64,000 bases of DNA. Source: Tritrichomonas musculus (taxonomy: Eukaryota > Parabasalia > Tritrichomonadida > Tritrichomonadidae). The stretch covers positions 124,001 to 188,000 of the forward strand of contig JAPFFF010000071.1 in assembly GCA_039105265.1 (NCBI GenBank). The letters run 5' to 3'. Positions 10,927 to 20,003 of this stretch are shown here, piece by piece. The number at the start of each line of letters is the position of its first letter. The stretch's first letter is position 1. The position numbers were made by a program, and so were the translations under genes. A model generated the notes under the pieces. The model did not search any database, was not told the origin of the DNA, and worked only from the letters and a program-made list of their open reading frames with translations.

Positions 10927-13900
10927 TCATATATTTAAATTGCCTAATCCGTTATAGAATTCTTCGTTTATATTTTTATAATTTTGTTTTGAATCCATTT
11001 CTTCATATTGTTGTATTTCATCGAGTTTTTGAAATGCGATAACTCCATTAGTACCATATAAAAAGTCATTTTTTCGAAATACTTTATATAAGTATTCATA
11101 CGTGTCGGCATATAATATATTTGATTTGAATAGTTCGAATCTAAAATAAATAAATTCAGCAATTTTTTCGTTTTCATGATTATATTTTTTGAATTCATTT
11201 TTAAAAATTTCTATATTAATTGAGCCATGTTCACTTTTTAGCACATGGCATAAAAGAATTATTGAAGGATAGAACATTTGAGAAGCTGAAAGGACTAATA
11301 ATTCAATAGGAGATTTGAGATTTGGATCAGAATTTCTTTCATCTAATAAAATGTTTGATAAATTATACATTGATAATGGATCATTTTTTTGTTTAATTGC
11401 TTCATTAAAGTATTCTTTGGCCAAAGCAATATTTTTTTTAATATCTTTACAACCGTTTTTTATAATCACTCCAAGGTTATTCTTTGCAAAATTATTATAA
11501 AATGATGAAACTTCTTTATAAAGATGAAATGCTTTGAACATATCTCTATTTACATATTTTCCTTCAAGATAAACATGTGCAAGAAATAATTGTGCATCTC
11601 GATACATATTTTCAGCAGATTGATTTAAATATTCTAAGGCTCTTTTTATATCTTTTGGAACGCTTTCACCATAATAAAAAATCTTGCCAAGATAAAATTG
11701 TGACATTGGTTCATTTTGCCGGGAGGCAAGTAAAAAATAATGAACAGCTTTATTCATATCTATGGGAACATGGAAGCCTTCATAGTATATTAATCCGAGG
11801 GTTTTTTGAGAAATTTTCATATTTAGATTAGCTGCAAGCTTAAAATAATGGATTGCTTTTTCTATATCACGTTTTACATGCTTCCCTAATATGTAGATTA
11901 TTCCAAGATTATTTAATGGTTCAGGAATGTTTTGGTTGGCAGCAATTTTATAATAATGAATTGCTTTTTCAATATCACAATGAACATATTTTCCTTCGAA
12001 ATAAATAAATCCAAGATTATTGCATGCTATTGCATAATTTTGATTTGCTGCCATTGTATAATAATGAATTGCTTTATTTATGTCTCGTGGAACATATTCT
12101 CCATTAAAAAAAATTTGGCCAAGTTCAAATTGTGCCATTGGATTGTTTAGATTTGCTGCCTGTGTATAATAGTAAATAACTTTTTTAATATCACGAGTAA
12201 CATATTTATTTGAGTAATATATATAAGCTAAATTCAAGTATGCATTTGATTGATGTTGATTTCCAGCAAGCTGAAAATAAAAAATAGCTTTCTCTATATC
12301 CCTTTGAATATTTTGTCCGAGTAGATAAATTGAACCAAGGTTATTTTGAGCAATAGGATGGTTTTGATTTGCTGCCAAAGTGTAATAATGAACTGATTTT
12401 TTTATATCTCGTGGAACATAGATGTTTTCAGCAAAAATATAACCTAAACAAAACTGTGCTTCTCGATGATTTTGATTTGCTGCTAATGTATAATAAAAAA
12501 TTGATTTCTGAATGTCTCGTTGAACATAGTTGCCATCGTAATAAAGTTTTCCAAGTAAAAACTGTGCTTCTAAATTATTATGATAAGCTGCACATTCCAT
12601 ATAATGAATCGCCTTTTTATTATCAGATGGAACACAAATACCATTTAGATATATGGCTCCTAAATCCTTTAATGCACGAGAATGATTGTTTTTTGCAGCA
12701 AGTTCATAATAATGAATTGCCTTTTCAACATTTCTTTGAACAATTTCGCCATTATAATAAATTGATCCTAAGAAATACAGAGAATCGGCATCATTTTGGT
12801 TCGCTGCCAGTGTGAAATAGTAGATGCTTTTTTGAGAAGCACATTCAAAATGTTTATTTTCCTTATATTTTATGCCAAGTAATTTTTGTGAATCAATATG
12901 ATTTTGATTAGCAGCAAGTGTGAGAAAATGAATTGACTTTTGTATGTCCTGTTTAAGATATTTTCCTTCATAATAAAAAAAGCCAAGATTAGCCAAAGCA
13001 TTTGCATCATTTTGATCTGCTGCAAGTGAATAATAGTAAAATGCTTTATTAGAGTTTTGAGGCAAATAATCATCATTTATATAAAAGTTACCAAGATAAT
13101 TGAGAGCTGGTCCATAATTTTGTTTTGCAGAGAGAGAAAAATAATGAAATGCTAATTCAAGGTCAATAGACACATAATCACCATGATAATAAAGTAATCC
13201 AAGAGAAAATTGTGCATAACAATTGTTTTGGTCAGCAGAAAGGGTGAGAAAGTGAATGGCATGCTTAATATCTGCTTTCAATAAATCGACGCCAAGACAA
13301 TATTGAGCAGCAGCATCGTTATCATTTATTGCAGCTAATGCTAATTTAAAAAAGTACTTGGGAAACTTACTATGCAAAATCATATAATTTATATATTCAT
13401 AGTTTTTAGCATTTTCACATAAATCGACTATATTTTTACGTGCTTTGTAATTCTCAAAGTATGTGATTAGTTCTGATATTGATGGTCGTTTGTCAATGTC
13501 TTTTTCAGTGCATTTGCAAAAAATATCATAAAGATCTGGATACTTATTTTTGAAATCAAGATGTAATCTTTCATTCTCGTTTAGATTATCAGGATACTCT
13601 TCCATAATCAAATAATAAATGATCATTCCAATCGAATAAATATCGCTTTTTATAGAAGGATTTATTCCTTCCATACAAATTTCAGGTGCTGCAAATGTAA
13701 AATCAAAATAATGAGTAAATGATTCTGGATTATTTGTTTCAACTACTTTTTCATTTATTAATCTATCAAAATCAATTAAAATGATTTGATTATTTTGATC
13801 AATCATGAAATTATTTGGTTTTAAATCTCGGTAAATCAAATGATTTACGTGAAGATACTCAAATATATATAAAATTTCAGAAATTAAATCAATTTTTTGG

Positions 13901-14772
13901 CCGAACTCAAGATTTAATTCTTTTATGTTTTGTAATGTTCGACCAAATATGTATTCAATTACTAGATATTTTTGATTATTTGAATTGTTAATAATTCCAT
14001 AAAATTTAGGAATATAAGGGTAATCAATGATTTTGTAATTATCTATTTCTCGATTAGCAAGTTTCCCAGCTAAATCTTGATAAGGGAATTTTATTATGCA
14101 CAAGATTTCTTTTTCAATATGATAAGATAAATAAACCATCGATGATCCTGTTGTCTTTAAATGTCTCAAAAAAACAAAATCATTTTCCTCAAATATTATT
14201 TCTTGCTTATTATTAGGATAATTATATAAAAAATTGAAATTACGATCTTTATGAACGCATTTCATGTATCCTTTGATTATTAAGTATCCTGCTAGGCATG
14301 ATTTAATTAAATTCCAATAACTTTTAATTGTTTCTCTGCTTTTTGTGCTTATCTTAAAGTTTTCTTTAAATGATTTGATATCTGAATAAAAATTATCAAT
14401 ATTAATTGAATTTCTGTGTTCTTTGAAATCATTATTCATTATTTTCTGGATTTCAGCTTGAGAGTCTGATAAAAAATAAATTTCTTTGTTAAATTCACTG
14501 AGTTTACTATACAATTGCTTTAATAATGATTGTTTTTCTTGTTCAATAATGATTACTTGATTTTCAAAACAAAAAACAAAATAATTATTATTTGTATCAA
14601 GAACAGCAAAAGGTGATGGATTTATCTTTTGAGAGAATATTTGATCAATATCAACTTCATTTTGAAGGTACAAAAAAGAATATTTTCCAAACAAGCCTTT
14701 GAATTTATGTTTCATGAATTTAATTTCTTTCTTATCAAGAAAAGTCTTGAAATCTTGATAGCAAGAGTACAT
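10927..14772 (-). CDS. Protein kinase with about 19 Sel1 (TPR-like) repeats
   Basis: A 1281-aa protein with an ATG start. Residues 1-195 are a lineage-specific N-terminal region (FLSDSQ motif), also recognisable in the giant kinase at 20004. Residues 197-440 are a Ser/Thr-type kinase domain: Gly-loop TTGSSMVY (207-214), likely catalytic lysine in CIIKF (~228), catalytic loop YRDLKPNN (314-321), metal motif DFD (334-336) in place of DFG, APE (362-364), and a C-lobe RP (429-430). HRD is changed to YRD, but the catalytic Asp and Asn remain, so activity is plausible. Residues ~485-1190 hold about 19 Sel1 repeats of ~36 aa (pattern AxxxLGxxYxxGxxVxxDxxKAIxYYxLAAxQN), which form a superhelical scaffold. 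Kinase plus Sel1 is a known expanded architecture in trichomonads. No signal peptide or membrane segment is seen. The substrate is unknown. Confidence 0.9.
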   Translation of the reverse strand: MYSCYQDFKTFLDKKEIKFMKHKFKGLFGKYSFLYLQNEVDIDQIFSQKINPSPFAVLDTNNNYFVFCFENQVIIIEQEKQSLLKQLYSKLSEFNKEIYFLSDSQAEIQKIMNNDFKEHRNSINIDNFYSDIKSFKENFKISTKSRETIKSYWNLIKSCLAGYLIIKGYMKCVHKDRNFNFLYNYPNNKQEIIFEENDFVFLRHLKTTGSSMVYLSYHIEKEILCIIKFPYQDLAGKLANREIDNYKIIDYPYIPKFYGIINNSNNQKYLVIEYIFGRTLQNIKELNLEFGQKIDLISEILYIFEYLHVNHLIYRDLKPNNFMIDQNNQIILIDFDRLINEKVVETNNPESFTHYFDFTFAAPEICMEGINPSIKSDIYSIGMIIYYLIMEEYPDNLNENERLHLDFKNKYPDLYDIFCKCTEKDIDKRPSISELITYFENYKARKNIVDLCENAKNYEYINYMILHSKFPKYFFKLALAAINDNDAAAQYCLGVDLLKADIKHAIHFLTLSADQNNCYAQFSLGLLYYHGDYVSIDLELAFHYFSLSAKQNYGPALNYLGNFYINDDYLPQNSNKAFYYYSLAADQNDANALANLGFFYYEGKYLKQDIQKSIHFLTLAANQNHIDSQKLLGIKYKENKHFECASQKSIYYFTLAANQNDADSLYFLGSIYYNGEIVQRNVEKAIHYYELAAKNNHSRALKDLGAIYLNGICVPSDNKKAIHYMECAAYHNNLEAQFLLGKLYYDGNYVQRDIQKSIFYYTLAANQNHREAQFCLGYIFAENIYVPRDIKKSVHYYTLAANQNHPIAQNNLGSIYLLGQNIQRDIEKAIFYFQLAGNQHQSNAYLNLAYIYYSNKYVTRDIKKVIYYYTQAANLNNPMAQFELGQIFFNGEYVPRDINKAIHYYTMAANQNYAIACNNLGFIYFEGKYVHCDIEKAIHYYKIAANQNIPEPLNNLGIIYILGKHVKRDIEKAIHYFKLAANLNMKISQKTLGLIYYEGFHVPIDMNKAVHYFLLASRQNEPMSQFYLGKIFYYGESVPKDIKRALEYLNQSAENMYRDAQLFLAHVYLEGKYVNRDMFKAFHLYKEVSSFYNNFAKNNLGVIIKNGCKDIKKNIALAKEYFNEAIKQKNDPLSMYNLSNILLDERNSDPNLKSPIELLVLSASQMFYPSIILLCHVLKSEHGSINIEIFKNEFKKYNHENEKIAEFIYFRFELFKSNILYADTYEYLYKVFRKNDFLYGTNGVIAFQKLDEIQQYEEMDSKQNYKNINEEFYNGLGNLNI

Positions 14773-15661
14773 ATATATTTAATAAAATTCAATGCATAAT
14801 TGGCCTAATAAAATTTTTTAAAATGTCATCAAATTCTTTGAAATTTATTCAATAATCCAAATAATTAATCGCTTTTAAAATTTTGTAGCTTTAATAGCTT
14901 TAACGATTCTTTAAAAATTTGTTTTGTAAAATAAAAAAAAAAAAAAATAAATACAAAATTATTGAGAATGATGATTAACGTCAAATAGGGTTATCTCCAT
15001 TGGTTTTACATTTTTATTAAATTTGATCATTAGGTTTAGTAATTCTACTTTTTAATTAGTCATCACATTCAATTAATAATCAAAACTAAATATTGTTTTT
15101 TAAAATCTAATTCAAATTTATAAAATTATTTAAATTGCTGGAATAAGTTCAATACTATCAAAACATTTTAAAAAGTAAAAAAATTTGTTAATTATCACAC
15201 AAAAAAAAAGTCTGGATTACAATTCCAATCTTGACTGAGTCATTATTTGTGTAAGATATTTATAGATGTTTCAAGATCAATTATTATTGCATGGATCAAA
15301 CCATCTTATTTTCAAATTTTCTAATTGAATCTATTTTGCCAAAATATTATTTTTTGGATAAAAAAAGTTTATTGTTTAGATCTCAAATAATTTATATATT
15401 CTATTGAAATATAATGTATAATTATGTATTATGCTTATTTATTTTTAATATAAAGTATTTGTAGATATATTTATTTTATTCAATCAAAGTTAAGCCTATT
15501 TTTATATCTAAAAAAAATACCTTTGAAAAAAAAAATTTTTATTTGAAAAGTTTAGTTTTATTTTTCAATTTTTCAGATTATTATTAAGAAGATAAATATC
15601 GTTCTTTCAAATAATGAAAATTGAATTTTTTTCTTTTTTTTGATTTTCAATTCCACGGCAA
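14773..15661. other. Intergenic, AT-rich, no gene seen
   Basis: 889 bp between divergently transcribed genes (kinase on minus, three-repeat protein on plus). It should contain both promoters. I see only A/T-rich sequence with homopolymer runs and no stable hairpin or RNA gene. Confidence 0.5.
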
Positions 15662-16558
15662 ATGAATATGGAAATTCTTTCAGCTAATGTGAAAACTGAT
15701 GAATCTCATACATTTTCTTTTAGTAAGCCAGTTCAGCAATTTATGGTCGGTTTTTCTAAATGTAATATTGAATATCCAAGGCCAGATCACCATGTTAAGC
15801 GAATTTCAATTGATCTTAACGATGCAAAGCAAGCAAATAATGAGGTTACTGTCAAACCGCAACTTAGACTCAACGATAATGGCGGCCACAGACAATCTCC
15901 ACAATCTTCAGTAACAATTGTTGTTATTGCCATTGTAGGTGATGGAAATCCTGATGTCCAATTATATTCTGGTATTAAAGGATACTTTAAAAATGATACT
16001 TCCATTGAAGATCCAACATTTGTAAGATCAGCATTAACTTACACATTTGTGCAACATCCATCCGATGGCCATCACGTGATGAAATATAGCGCTTCGGTCA
16101 ATACTCTATCCAAGCCAGGAAGCTTTATTTTAAGAGGGCAATCATTAATATGTGATCGTCACCCAGAACATGATCTTGAAGACAGCAAAGTTTATGGAAG
16201 TTCAATCGTTTACGGTGGAAAAGATCAAAGGGTTATTTTGGCAGAATTTGATTCTAAAAATATCGGCCAATCTGGAAATGCTTGCTTTGGCGATGCCATC
16301 CAGGGCTGCAACTACGAGAACTACCAAATCGGAATTTTCATAAGTGGCTTCGAGGTGTCATTCAAAAATAAAACCGATCACCACGTACTGAAAATTGAAC
16401 TCGGTTCTGAATTGGCTGAGCCGAAACTTTTTGTGAGTGAAGGAAAAGTCAATGCAAAACTCAACTTGAATGCATATTTGTCAGATAATGGTGATAATCA
16501 ATATAGAATCCCTCATAACTCAGTTTCTGGATTTATTATTGCATTCAACAATCAATGA
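15662..16558 (+). CDS. Unknown 298-aa protein with three internal repeats carrying an [DG]HHV motif
   Basis: I do not recognise the family. The protein has no signal peptide, membrane span or coiled coil, and is rich in beta-type alternating residues. Internal comparison suggests three related units. DHHV at 42-45 is followed by a hydrophobic strand and then LRLNDNGGHR (68-77). GHHV at 136-139 is followed by KYSASV. DHHV at 239-242 is followed by KIELGS and LNLNAYLSDNG (~267-277). Each is preceded by a hydrophobic G-[FI] strand (FMVGFS; IFISGFEV). This suggests a tandem beta-sandwich protein, perhaps ligand-binding, but that is inference. Its coding sequence is clearly richer in G+C than flanking DNA, which fits a well-expressed gene or an acquired one. 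The ATG at 15662 is the first in frame. Confidence 0.8.
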   Translation: MNMEILSANVKTDESHTFSFSKPVQQFMVGFSKCNIEYPRPDHHVKRISIDLNDAKQANNEVTVKPQLRLNDNGGHRQSPQSSVTIVVIAIVGDGNPDVQLYSGIKGYFKNDTSIEDPTFVRSALTYTFVQHPSDGHHVMKYSASVNTLSKPGSFILRGQSLICDRHPEHDLEDSKVYGSSIVYGGKDQRVILAEFDSKNIGQSGNACFGDAIQGCNYENYQIGIFISGFEVSFKNKTDHHVLKIELGSELAEPKLFVSEGKVNAKLNLNAYLSDNGDNQYRIPHNSVSGFIIAFNNQ

Positions 16559-16827
16559 ATAAACAATCAGCTTTTTTAATTTTACTTTGTTTTTGTTTTT
16601 TGATTTTTGTTGAATCAACAATAGTTTCTCTAATAGAATTGACTAATCAGGCTGCTTTTATGGATTCATTTGATCGAATTAAGTTTTTATGAAATGATGT
16701 TCAATTGCAAAATATTGTATTAAATACCCTCTAGTTTTTGATTATCTTTTAGATTTTATAGGTTTGCTGTTTAAAAAATTGTTTTAAAATTTCATTTCCT
16801 TGAATTTTTTTAAAAAATCTAAAAAAG

Positions 16828-16899
16828 TGGATGTTAGAAGAATCGAACTCCTGGCCAATGTAGGGCTAGTACACTGCTCTACCTCTGAGCTAAACACCC
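16828..16899 (-). tRNA. tRNA-Ala (AGC)
   Basis: The minus strand folds as a 72-nt cloverleaf. The acceptor is GGGTGTT against AACATCC with discriminator A. The D-arm contains GCTC...GAGC, the anticodon stem is GTGTA/TACAT with loop CTAGCCC (anticodon AGC), and the T-arm is AGGAG TTCGATT CTTCT. A short T-run follows the 3' end, as expected for RNA polymerase III termination. There is no intron and no encoded CCA. Confidence 0.93.
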
Positions 16900-16973
16900 T
16901 TGTTATTTTTATTATTCAAAACATGTATTTCTTAGTATTTTAAGTGATATTTAGAGTGAAAAGAACAAAAAAA

Positions 16974-17055
16974 CGACACGAACCAGATTCGAACTGATGC
17001 GGGTAAACCCATGGGGACTCAAATCCCACGCCATAAACCACTCGGCCATCGTGTC
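16974..17055 (-). tRNA. tRNA-Ser (TGA)
   Basis: The minus strand gives an 82-nt class II tRNA. The acceptor is GACACGA/TCGTGTC with discriminator G, and a D-arm with GCCGAGTGG typical of eukaryotic tRNA-Ser follows. The anticodon loop is TTTGAGT (anticodon TGA), with a long variable arm (GGGTTTACCC) and a T-loop TTCGAAT. The last anticodon-stem pair looks like an A-C mismatch. It lies 74 bp from tRNA-Ala, in the same direction. Confidence 0.92.
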
Positions 17056-17610
17056 TTCTATTATTTTATTATTTCCTGAGAATATTATATATAATCATTT
17101 TACTATTATTTTAAATACAATTATTTTTACTTGTGATACGCAAGAAATGTTCATTTGGAATGTGCATCTCTTTTTTAATAGATAAAAAGTATTTTTGAGA
17201 AATGAAGCAATGTAAATTAGTTAAACTCATCATTTTCATATATATAGAGAGAGAGGGTTTATTTTCTTAAAATATATTTTTATGCATAATTTTATCTTAT
17301 ATTTAAAAAAAAATATAATATTAAATAAATTCTTATTTGTAAAAAATAAAAACCATAGACCAATAAAATTGAAAAGATTTTCAATTAATTGAAATATTAA
17401 TCATTTATTTTTATGAAAAATAAAGAATTTTAAAATATAATAAGCAATATTTATATCTAATAAATTAAAACTAAAAATATTTTATGTTTAAAGTTTTTTA
17501 TTCATGTTTTTTTGTAAAGATAAAAGCAATATCTTATAGATAAATTGCACGATAAAAAATTTTAATTGATTCAAATTTCAAGTAGATAAAAAAAATGATT
17601 TTTATTTTTT
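17056..17610. other. Intergenic, AT-rich, no gene seen
   Basis: Between tRNA-Ser and the BTB gene. It contains a short TATATATAGAGAGAGAG patch near 17240 and otherwise A/T-rich sequence; I see no open frame with coding character. Confidence 0.5.
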
Positions 17611-19875
17611 ATGGATTATTCTCTAAGTACTAAAAACATTTTAGAGCTTCCTTTTAATAAATATGAAAATGATTTTACATTCATTGTCAATAATAAACAA
17701 TATCATACCAATCGTGTTGTTGCAGACCTTTTATCACCTTACATCAGACAATTACATTATATCGATTCATTAAATAATCAATTTATCATAAATGTAAAAC
17801 AAACAGCAATTGATGAAATGTCAGACAACGATTATTTCGGTGATTTTTTAAAACTTACATCTTTTCATAATTCAAAAATCGATCAAACACGGCAAAAATA
17901 TTACTCGGTGTATTTTTTTATACTTGGAAATATTGATGAATATATAAAACTTCAACCATATTATACTCAAACACTAGCAATTGATAATGTTATTAATCAT
18001 CTTCAATCAATTAACGAGATTTCGTCTTTAGTAATGCTTAATACCAATCCATCAACTATTGTTTATGATGAAATTGTCGAGTTTGCAGCCATTCATTTTG
18101 AAGAACTCGATAAAAAAGAACTGAAAAAACTATCAATTGAAATTATTGAAGAAATTGTGAGCAACCGAAAATTAAAATTGAAAGATGAAGATTCTCTACT
18201 GAATTTCATATTGTCACTATACGAAAATGATCATTCATACTCAGTTCTTTTTGATTATGTTGCTTTTTCTAATGTGAGTGAAGAACTTTTTGAAAATTTC
18301 ATGAAAAAAATTGAATTTGAATTGGTCAACAACGGCATTTGGCATTCAATTTGCAATCGAATTGTTTGTCCAAAAAATAATCTGAATAATAGTGACGCCA
18401 GATATAATTCTAAAGAAAAAATAAATTATGAAAATGATGACCAAAATAAGTCCAACACAAAAGACAAGAAAACAGAGAATCCAAATGACAGTGAGCAGGC
18501 CAATAATGATTCAAATTCATGTCCAAATCCGCAAATTAATAATTTGAACAGTAGTGATGCAAAAACAGATGATATAAAAGGAAATTCAAATGACAATAAA
18601 AAAGCAGAACAAGCAAATAATGACTGTAATTCATACCAGTACATCATCCCTCCATACAGTGTCCTCATGCAAGATGAAGATTTGAATAGCAACTGTTGTA
18701 TAAATGCAAGTAACAACCAAATTGTGAATTCTAGCAGCGCAATTACAGACAGTAAAGAAAATACCGGAATCATTCCAAGTTACAACTATAACATCAATCC
18801 CTACAATGTCCTCCTTCAGAGTGAAAATGATGGCAGCAAAATAAACAAGGACGATTTTGTTGATGTTGATCCGTGTAAAATTGTCAATCAAGAAAACAGC
18901 AATTCAGCATCAAATGTAAACAATTGTTTCTCCCAGGACGGTTACTACCTGAACAATTACAGCACGAATCCATATGCAATTCTCCTCCAAGAAAGCAGCA
19001 TAAACAATATCGCAGCTCAGAACAGCCAGGAAAACAGTACTGATCAAGAAGAAAAAAAGAATAATAGTGAAGCAACTGTAACCCAAAACAGCAATGTTGC
19101 ACCAAGTCAAAGCGATGCCTCAGCCAGTGAAAGCAGCCAAGCAACAAGTAATGCAATAAACGGTGCCCAGGCAGCCAGCTGTGCAGCGAATGGTAGCCAA
19201 GTCACAAGCACTCCAGTAAATGATAACCAAACAGCCAATAATGAAGCAGTAAGCAATCCAGAAAATGGCAGCCAGGTAGCAGGCAATGCTGTAACTGACA
19301 CTAAGACTGCTGCTGGTGAGAATCAGAATTCACAGGACGAGGAAAGCATAAAAGAATTCAATTGTGAGCAAGGAAAAGAGTTTGAAGGCATTATGCAATA
19401 CTTAACAAGAAAGACAGGCAAAAACATCCATTTCAATAAAACTATTGAGATCACATCAAATTCAGTCTATTGGACCAATTATCCAAAGAATCTTGTTGAT
19501 TATCAAAATGACAATTATTACCAGTCTCTCGACGCTGGAGGAGCGATTGTCTGCTTTGATTTCAAGCAGAGAAAGATTCAATTGGAGAGCTATTCAATCC
19601 AATCATTGGACCGAAGTGAAAACGGAATTCACCTCAAAAACTGGATGATTGAAGTTTCAAATGATCAGAAAAAGTGGATTGAAATTGATAAGCGTCAAAA
19701 TGATTCAAAATTGAATGGTCCGAGCTTCAAGTCAGTTTTTAAAATTAGCAAACAGCAAAATGATTTCTATCGTTATGTAAGAATCCGTCAAATTGGACCA
19801 AGCTGGTATAACTGCAGCAACCATAATTATATAGGAATCAGATATATTGAATTCTTTGGCAAAATGAAAGAATAA
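17611..19875 (+). CDS. BTB/BACK-like protein with disordered middle and C-terminal F5/8C (discoidin) domain
   Basis: A 754-aa protein with an ATG start. Residues ~15-125 resemble a BTB fold (DFTFIVNNKQYHTNRVVADLL and following strands), and 125-255 are helical and BACK-like (ILSLYENDHSYSVLFDYVAF). Residues ~255-600 are a low-complexity Asn/Ser/Gln/Ala-rich linker with degenerate repeats such as PYSVLMQ, PYNVLLQ and PYAILLQ, each ending a short module. Residues ~605-750 form an F5/8 type C domain (IHFNKTIEIT, GGAIVCFDFKQRKI, NWMIEVSNDQKKW, YRYVRIRQIGPSW, IGIRYIEFFG), normally a ligand-binding jelly roll. In T. vaginalis-type genomes BTB proteins with such C-terminal domains are a multigene family. 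It is probably a cytosolic adaptor, possibly for a cullin ligase (inference). Confidence 0.82.
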   Translation: MDYSLSTKNILELPFNKYENDFTFIVNNKQYHTNRVVADLLSPYIRQLHYIDSLNNQFIINVKQTAIDEMSDNDYFGDFLKLTSFHNSKIDQTRQKYYSVYFFILGNIDEYIKLQPYYTQTLAIDNVINHLQSINEISSLVMLNTNPSTIVYDEIVEFAAIHFEELDKKELKKLSIEIIEEIVSNRKLKLKDEDSLLNFILSLYENDHSYSVLFDYVAFSNVSEELFENFMKKIEFELVNNGIWHSICNRIVCPKNNLNNSDARYNSKEKINYENDDQNKSNTKDKKTENPNDSEQANNDSNSCPNPQINNLNSSDAKTDDIKGNSNDNKKAEQANNDCNSYQYIIPPYSVLMQDEDLNSNCCINASNNQIVNSSSAITDSKENTGIIPSYNYNINPYNVLLQSENDGSKINKDDFVDVDPCKIVNQENSNSASNVNNCFSQDGYYLNNYSTNPYAILLQESSINNIAAQNSQENSTDQEEKKNNSEATVTQNSNVAPSQSDASASESSQATSNAINGAQAASCAANGSQVTSTPVNDNQTANNEAVSNPENGSQVAGNAVTDTKTAAGENQNSQDEESIKEFNCEQGKEFEGIMQYLTRKTGKNIHFNKTIEITSNSVYWTNYPKNLVDYQNDNYYQSLDAGGAIVCFDFKQRKIQLESYSIQSLDRSENGIHLKNWMIEVSNDQKKWIEIDKRQNDSKLNGPSFKSVFKISKQQNDFYRYVRIRQIGPSWYNCSNHNYIGIRYIEFFGKMKE

Positions 19876-20003
19876 AGATAAATTACTATTTAATAAATTA
19901 AACAAGTTCTTTGATTATAGCAAAAATGTTTTTTTTTTATTTATTTTTGTAAATTGATAATGTTGAATATTTCAATGTATATTTGGTCGTTTTATATTTC
20001 AAA

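Noticed and set aside
10496-11042. Plus-strand ORFs of 133 and 78 aa
   Set aside because: Beyond ~10560 they have no recognisable domain, and the second overlaps the 3' end of the kinase gene on the other strand.
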